Origin: an uncultured Geobacteraceae bacterium
Lineage (GTDB): Bacteria > Desulfobacterota > Desulfuromonadia > Desulfuromonadales > Geopsychrobacteraceae
Assembly (NCBI GenBank): GCA_937958075.1
Contig: CALFFB010000265.1
Span: forward strand, 1 to 6,866
DNA length: 6,866 nucleotides
Direction: 5' to 3'
Below, piece after piece: positions 1 through 5,400 of the stretch. Under the pieces are notes generated by a model. The model did not search any database. It had not been told where the DNA came from and saw only the letters and a list, made by a program, of their open reading frames with translations. The first letter of the stretch is position 1, and every line of letters starts with the position of its first letter. Made by a program: the position numbers and the translations under genes.

Positions 1-16
1 CTCTGGTATCTTTAAA

Positions 17-50
17 AAATCCCCCTCAATCCCCCTTTGATAAAGGGGGA
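17..50 (+). repeat. REP-like palindromic unit 1
   Basis: The unit has the form AAATCCCCC-TCAAT-CCCCCTTT-GAT-AAAGGGGG-A. Its inner 8-bp arms (31-38 and 42-49) are perfect complements around a 3-nt loop. It is in the opposite orientation to unit 2 at 79-112. C-rich elements of this type occur as dispersed intergenic repeats in several deltaproteobacteria and other bacteria; copy number in this genome cannot be judged from one window. Confidence 0.75.
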
Positions 51-78
51 GGCTACAATCTTCCCCCCCATTTTTCTT

Positions 79-112
79 CCCCCCCTTTGGTAAAGGGGGT
101 CAGGGGGGATTT
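79..112 (-). repeat. REP-like palindromic unit 2, inverted relative to unit 1
   Basis: Arms CCCCCTTT (81-88) and AAAGGGGG (92-99) flank the loop GGT, followed by TCAGGGGGGATTT. Read on the minus strand it begins AAATCCCCCC-TGA-CCCCCTTT, matching unit 1 with a 2-nt shorter spacer and one extra C. The 28-bp sequence between the units (51-78) contains TTCCCCCCC (61-69), repeated at 77-85, which may be a remnant of a further unit. Confidence 0.72.
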
Positions 113-114
113 GC

Positions 115-1521
115 CTACCCCTCTCCCACCGGCAGGCCCAACTCCACACAGGCACCACCCCGGTTGCGATTGCGGGCGCGGGCGAATCCTCCATGGGCGG
201 TCATGACCTCATGAGCGATGGCAAGGCCAAGTCCCGTGCCTTTGGCACGGGTACTGAAAAAAGGCTCAAACACCCGCTGCAGGTCCTCTTCGGCAAAACC
301 CGGCCCGTCATCCTTGACCTGAAACAGCAGGTGTTCATCGCGCTCTTCCAGCGTCACCTGAACGCTGTCCCTGCTCATCTCCAGGGCATTGCGCACGACA
401 TTGAACAGGGCACGTTCAAGCAGGGCGATATCACAACGGACAACGCGCTCCAGGCACCCCTCCCCCATGTCGGTGATGACCCGCACCCGGTCGCTGAACA
501 GGCGCAGGCGCTCGGACAGGTTGGCGACCAGGTCCACCACCAGCAAGGCGTCAAAGGCCGGCGTGCGCGGCCGGGCATACAACAGAAAATCCTCGACCAG
601 GGTATTGATGCGCACAATCTCTTCATCGATATAGCCGACCAGCTGGGCCTTGACGGCGGGGTCGACAGGCTCGGGCTTGCGCAGCAGGCTGAGGCTGCCC
701 TTGATCACGGTCAGGGGATTTTTGATTTCGTGGGCGACGATCATGGAAAACTTGCCGACCTGGGCGAAAGCCTGCTGCCGGGCCATGGCGGCGTGGGCCT
801 CGCGAATCTGCTGCCGTTGTCGCTGCAGGGCATCGAGCATATCATTGATGGCACCGGCCAGGGTCGCGGTTTCGATGAGCAGGCCGCCGCCGGCCCGAAC
901 GTTGATATCTCCCTGCGAAACCAGTCCGGCGACCTTGACCAGATCCTGCAAAGGAGCACTGATGGTACGGGCCAGCCGCCAGTACATGACCACCGGCACC
1001 ACACACAGCAGCAGGGAAATGACCAGGTAGCGCAGAGCCAGATCCTGCTTGAGCCGGTCAAGACTGGTCATGGCGTACGCCAGACGGACTTCACCAAGAA
1101 TCTCGGCGGCGGCCTGCTGCTCCAGAAACAGGGCGTTGTCGGCACTGAGGGCCTCGGCCACAACAGGCGCGCTGACATAATAAGGATTCTCATCCGCCCC
1201 TGGTCGTGTCTGCTCAATCAGGGGCTTGCCATGCCGGTCGACAATTTCCACCGCGACGATATCGGCCACATTGAAAACCGAAAAAATCAGGTTTTCAAGC
1301 AGGTCACGATTGCCGAGCATGACCCCGAGCTCGGCATTTCCGGCCAGGGTGTCGACGAGAATCGAGAAATGTTCGTGGAAACGATCGCTCTCATAGTCGA
1401 TGGTAAAGCGGTACCCCACCACACCCATGGTCACGGCAGTGGCAATAATAAAAAAGAAAGCGATGGCGGTCAGGCGCCCCTGAATGGACCGCAGGCCGAG
1501 ATAGCGGGCGAACCTGTTCAT
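115..1521 (-). CDS. Membrane sensor histidine kinase (HAMP-HisKA-HATPase)
   Basis: This 468-residue inner-membrane kinase should autophosphorylate on histidine and pass phosphate to a response regulator not in the window. In order: transmembrane segment about 17-37; a periplasmic region of roughly 38-160, CHASE8-like in style (LAGNAELGVMLGNRDLLENL, then VAVEIVDRHGKPL); a second transmembrane segment about 165-182; HAMP 185-235; a short coiled linker; HisKA with VAHEIKNPLTVIKG (phosphoacceptor H264); and an ATPase domain with N box VVRNALEMS (N378), G1 DDGPGFA (D405), F box VFEPFFSTRAKG and G2 GTGLGLAI (428-435). The HEIKNPL and FFST forms are NtrB-like. All catalytic motifs are intact and there is no receiver or PAS domain. 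The ATG overlaps the preceding stop as ATGA and is preceded by a perfect AGGAGG, which fixes the start. The TAG stop sits only 2 bp from the terminal repeat. Its signal is unknown, perhaps the ligand of the upstream binding protein. Confidence 0.95.
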   Translation of the reverse strand: MNRFARYLGLRSIQGRLTAIAFFFIIATAVTMGVVGYRFTIDYESDRFHEHFSILVDTLAGNAELGVMLGNRDLLENLIFSVFNVADIVAVEIVDRHGKPLIEQTRPGADENPYYVSAPVVAEALSADNALFLEQQAAAEILGEVRLAYAMTSLDRLKQDLALRYLVISLLLCVVPVVMYWRLARTISAPLQDLVKVAGLVSQGDINVRAGGGLLIETATLAGAINDMLDALQRQRQQIREAHAAMARQQAFAQVGKFSMIVAHEIKNPLTVIKGSLSLLRKPEPVDPAVKAQLVGYIDEEIVRINTLVEDFLLYARPRTPAFDALLVVDLVANLSERLRLFSDRVRVITDMGEGCLERVVRCDIALLERALFNVVRNALEMSRDSVQVTLEERDEHLLFQVKDDGPGFAEEDLQRVFEPFFSTRAKGTGLGLAIAHEVMTAHGGFARARNRNRGGACVELGLPVGEG

Positions 1522-2408
1522 GGCGCGCCTCCTGCCGGTCGCGGTCGGAGCAGTCGCAGTACGTCGTCATTGACTGTGGCGGAAAAAACCGGGGGGTCTA
1601 TCGTGGCGCAGCCGCTGTCAAGCTGCCGCAGCACCAGCTGCGCCACCTGCCGACCGACCTCTTCATAATCGATGATAAAGGCCAGGGCCGCGCCGGAATC
1701 GAGAAAAAAGCGGTTGAATCCGACCGCCGGCTTGCCCGATTGCAGCCCCTGCTTGATAACGTGCTGGATCACCGCTCTGGAAATAATGCTGCGATCAGGG
1801 ATAAACAACAGGGTATCAACGGTGGAGAGGGCGCCGATGATGTCAAAACGCCCCCCTTCGCGGCTGACATTCAGGGGCACCAGGCTGAGCCCCATGGCGC
1901 GGGCCAGGGGGTGGGCCTGGTCAAACCAGCTCTGGTTGTTGTCCGGGTCGAACAGCACCCCCAGTCTTTGCCGATCGGGAAACAGGCGGCGGATATGCGC
2001 CAGCTGGTCGCCCATGGGCAGGGTCAGGTTCACACCACACAGAGGCTGCGCCGTCTCCCTATGGGGCTTGGGATCAAGGACCATGCCGAACACCAGCGGC
2101 GTGGAACCGGCCGCGGGTTGCAGGTAACGCAGGGCCTCCGGACCGATAGCGACGACGGCGGAAAACCGCTGGGGGTCAAGGCTTGTGTGACGGGCTTCGA
2201 GGCTGTAGGGACGCCCCCGGTCATCGAGGAAAAAACGCACAACCTGGCGTGGGCGGAGGCGCTCTTCGAGGGCGGTCACAGCCGTGACATAGGGCGCTAT
2301 CTCCCGGGAAAAAAGAACCGCGACTTCCTCCTGCTGCACTGCTCCGGCCAGAACCGGTAGCCCCAGCAACAGAAAAACAACGGTGTATAGGCGGAAAAAC
2401 GAGCTCAT
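1518..2408 (-). CDS. Periplasmic ABC_sub_bind-family substrate-binding protein
   Basis: This 296-residue exported protein probably binds a small ligand in the periplasm; the ligand is unknown. Residues 1-23 form a signal peptide (hydrophobic LYTVVFLLLGLPVLAGA, likely cleavage after AGA). No lipobox cysteine is present, so the mature protein should be soluble. The body matches the ABC_sub_bind (PF04392) pattern in order: VAIGPEALRYL (86-96), LVFGMVLDP (105-113), CGVNLTLP (124-131), RLGVLFDPDNN (148-158), LLFIPDRSIIS (200-210), and VGFNRFFLDSGAALAF then DYEEVGRQVA (229-256). Its length is normal for the family. The ATG at 2408 gives a proper signal peptide; the ribosome-binding site is weak (GTGAG about 12 nt upstream), so initiation may rely on coupling to the upstream gene, which ends 21 bp before. 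No permease or ATPase lies alongside, while a histidine kinase overlaps its stop, so a sensing role is more likely than import. That role is inferred. Confidence 0.9.
   Translation of the reverse strand: MSSFFRLYTVVFLLLGLPVLAGAVQQEEVAVLFSREIAPYVTAVTALEERLRPRQVVRFFLDDRGRPYSLEARHTSLDPQRFSAVVAIGPEALRYLQPAAGSTPLVFGMVLDPKPHRETAQPLCGVNLTLPMGDQLAHIRRLFPDRQRLGVLFDPDNNQSWFDQAHPLARAMGLSLVPLNVSREGGRFDIIGALSTVDTLLFIPDRSIISRAVIQHVIKQGLQSGKPAVGFNRFFLDSGAALAFIIDYEEVGRQVAQLVLRQLDSGCATIDPPVFSATVNDDVLRLLRPRPAGGAP
1528..1533 (-). promoter_or_regulatory. Strong Shine-Dalgarno of the histidine kinase gene
   Basis: The minus strand reads AGGAGG here (CCTCCT on the plus strand), ending 6 nt before the ATG at 1521-1519. 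It lies inside the last codons of the binding-protein gene. With the ATGA stop/start overlap it indicates translational coupling and supports the chosen kinase start. Confidence 0.85.
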
Positions 2409-2429
2409 ATGCCAGAATGACTCACAGCC

Positions 2430-5400
2430 TTATGCCTGCAGACGTTGTTGGAGATCAGCCGCACTCCGGGCCCAGGTCAGCCAGGGCAATCCCTGGCTGG
2501 TTCGGTGTTGCTGCTGCCGCCACGCATCTAACCAGTTTTTCACGGCGAAGGCAAGATCGGCCGGAGCGTCACTGTCAGGGAAATAGGTGGCAAATCCACC
2601 GGCGACCTCGCGAAACACGGGAATATCGCGCACCAGCAGCGGCATCCCGTGCTGTGCCGCCTCGATCAGGGGCAACCCGAAACCTTCGTCCTTGCTGGCG
2701 GCGACAAGGCAGTCGGCAGCCCGGTAGAGCCCCTCCAGGTAACTGTCGCTGACCTGATCCAGGCGAAACAGATGCCTGCCACGCTGGGGATGGGAACGGA
2801 CCTCTTCTTCAAAACCCTCCATCAACCAGCCGACACGACCGACAATGACCAGATTGACCGTGAGGCCATCATTCCACAGCTGGTCAAAGGCTTTAAGCGC
2901 CTGGCTGTAACCCTTGCGCGGCTCGACGGTCCCGACCATCAGAAAGGTGATTCCATCGGCCAGGGTCGCAAGGAGCTGCCCGGCATCGGCCGGCATGTCA
3001 CTGGTCGGTGCCGAGTTTTCGGGATCACCACCGAGGTGAAACCAGCTGAGGGCAAAACGATGGAGGGGCCATTGCCGAGCCCGGTCAAGCCAGTTGCGCA
3101 GTTCTCGAGCCACGGTGGCGGAGATACAAAGGGCGCCGTCGCAGGAGCTCACGACCCGCAGCCAGTGCTCGTGATGGAGCGCCACCCCAGGACGGAAAAA
3201 CTGGGGCCAGGTCACGGGCAGCAGGTCGTAAACCACAAACAGCACCCTGGCTCCGGCCTGACGATAGCGCTGGAAAACTCCCGCTTCGTCCGCCTGGATA
3301 ACATAGTGTCCGGCCAGATCAAGTCCTAAAAAAATATCGCCATCCTCGGGGGTCACCAGGGACGCGCCAACGGCTTCACAGCAGCGGGTGTCCAGCCCGA
3401 GAAAACCCGGAACGACCCGGTAGCCGGCAGGTTCTTCCGGCTCAAAACGTACGGGGACAACGGCACAGGGCTGATCGGGCAGCTGCGCCAGCTGTAACAG
3501 CAGGGCCCGTGTGGTGCGCTGGATACCGGTGCGATAGTCCTTACGGCTGATCACGGAGACATCAACAAAAATGTGTGGCCGACGCCGCCGCTCCAGCCGT
3601 TGATGAATACCGAAAAAAACCGACTCGGGTCGGGTGGCGTCGTCCTGACGTTTTGTCATCAGGTAAAACAACTGGTCGGCACTCTGCTGCCAGCTGAGAT
3701 GAGGCACTGCCTTTTCAGCCAAAGCGTCCCTGTCCCGGTGGCGCGTCAGCCAGCTGGTGATGGCCGTTGCCACGGCGATCGGCGTCTCCCCGTCGATATA
3801 ATCGGCATGGTCACCGGCGACCTCCCGAAAGACCGGCAGGTCACGCAACAACAAGGGCAGTCGGTGGTGGGCCGCTTCGATGAGGGGCAGTCCGAAGCCC
3901 TCCCCCAGGGACAGGGCAAGCAGGCAGTTTGCGGCCCGGTACAACAGCTGCAGATCGCTGTCGTCCAGGCTTTCAAACCAGAACAGGCGTTTCCCATAGT
4001 GTGGATGCCCCTTGAGATCATGGACCAACCGGGGCAGGTCACGGCGGTCAGCTTCCGGGACCTGGCGCCACCCCTCACCACCCACAATCACCAGGCGGCC
4101 GTCACTTCCCCGGCTCCAGAGCAGATCGAAGGCATCCAGTGCCAGCTGGTAGCCTTTGCGCGGCTCGACGGTGCCGACCATGAGAAACGTCGGACCCGCC
4201 GCCAGCAGCGGCAGGGCCATAGCCAGCCGCGTATCCATGGGGTGCGTGGCTGGCGGCTCATGATTGTCCAGATCAGCACCATGGTGCGACCAGCCGATCG
4301 TCATGGGGCGTTCGGGAAGATGGGTAGAGGCTGTGTCCAGCCAGTGGCTGACATCGGTGGCGACGGTCCGAGTGACAGCTATCAGGGTGTCGGCAACGCT
4401 ACAAACGTTTTTCAGCCAGCCCGCAAAAGCCACGTCAGCCCCCGGCGGAAAACATTGCGGCAGCGTCAGCGGCAGCAGGTCATGAATGAGAAAGGTCACC
4501 CCGACACCGGCGGCCTGCAGGCGGCTGTAGACCCCGTCGCCGATGGCCTCGGCGAGAAGATCGCCGCTGATCTCCGGGCACAGGTAGAGGTCCCCCGACG
4601 CCGGGGTAACCGGATCGTCCTGCAACCAGTCACAATCCTCAAATCCGAGTAGTTTCAGGGCGTAGCGACGGGCGTAGTGAAGCTGCCAACGCCCGTCGTC
4701 GCGACAGAGCCGCACCGGTTCAATCCGGTATCCCGGCGGCGGCGATGACATCAGGGCCCGGGCAAGGGCCGTCGTCACCCTCTCGATGCCGGTCCGCAGC
4801 TGATTACGACTGGTGATGGTGACATCGATATAGAGTGCCGGCATTGCCGGTGACGCGGCAAAGGTTTTTGCCAGGTCAAGATCCAGCTGCCGCCTGTCAC
4901 CCTCCGACAATAAGCACCTTTTACCGGCAAGCTCGGGCAGCAACTGGCGCAACGGCTGCGCCTCGGGACGATAGCAGGATTCGATCGCCTGATAATACCG
5001 CTCCGCGCACTGCTGCGGCCCATGTTCTGTACGGATGTGGCTACGGGCAACATCACCGAGGCGACGGCGCAGTTCAGGATCGCGATAGAGGTGATCCAGC
5101 TCCTCGGCCAGCGTATCCACAGCAACCTCTTCCGGCAGAAGACAGACCGCATCAGTGGGAAGCTCCGCCATGGCACCACAGGCGTTGGTGATGACCGGCA
5201 GACCGTGATTCATGCAGTCGAGGACGGCACCGGAGCTTTCACCACGTGACCGGCACCGGAGCTGTACCGCCAGATCAACCGCATCCATCCAGGCGTGGTA
5301 CCACGGGTCGTTAACCCAACCGGTCACGGTGATTTTAGCCCCGGCGTTAACGGCCTCGGTAATCATGTCCCTGATAGATGCGCCATAGCTACCCGCATCC

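Larger units (their letters stand above)
14..112 (-). terminator. Probable operon terminator formed by the repeat pair
   Basis: In the minus-strand transcript the outer sequences can pair over a long stem: 104-112 with 17-25 (AAATCCCCC against GGGGGATTT) and 92-99 with 31-38, with a small internal loop. The stem is followed directly by six U residues (A14-A19 on the plus strand). Alternatively each unit folds on its own. The kinase stop codon ends 2 bp before the structure, which fits transcription termination or 3'-end protection. The long loop and the tract shape make the exact mechanism uncertain. Confidence 0.5.

Noticed and set aside
17..112. CRISPR array
   Set aside because: There are only two units, inverted rather than direct, with internal hairpins and no regular spacers.
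12..194. A 60-codon minus-strand frame over the repeats
   Set aside because: It overlaps the kinase end in another frame and its C-terminal part is only translated repeat sequence (SPFIKGGLRGIF), a common spurious product of these repeats.
1522..1529. Palindrome GGCGCGCC just upstream of the kinase ATG
   Set aside because: It is part of the codons Gly-Ala-Pro and the spacer after the Shine-Dalgarno; an 8-bp GC palindrome is expected by chance in such DNA, and no second operator-like copy is seen.
193..1668. A 491-codon open frame on the plus strand opposite the histidine kinase
   Set aside because: It is fully antisense to a gene with intact kinase motifs, its translation is low in complexity (rich in Q, H, G, D) with no recognisable domain, and it runs across the kinase/binding-protein junction. 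It is a by-product of high-GC codon use.
2383..2752. Short plus-strand frames across the gap between the glycosyltransferase and binding-protein genes
   Set aside because: They overlap well-supported minus-strand genes, and their translations resemble no family.
3573..4652. A 359-codon plus-strand open frame inside the glycosyltransferase gene
   Set aside because: It is antisense to a conserved GT4 module, has no recognisable motif, and its residue composition matches the shadow-frame pattern.
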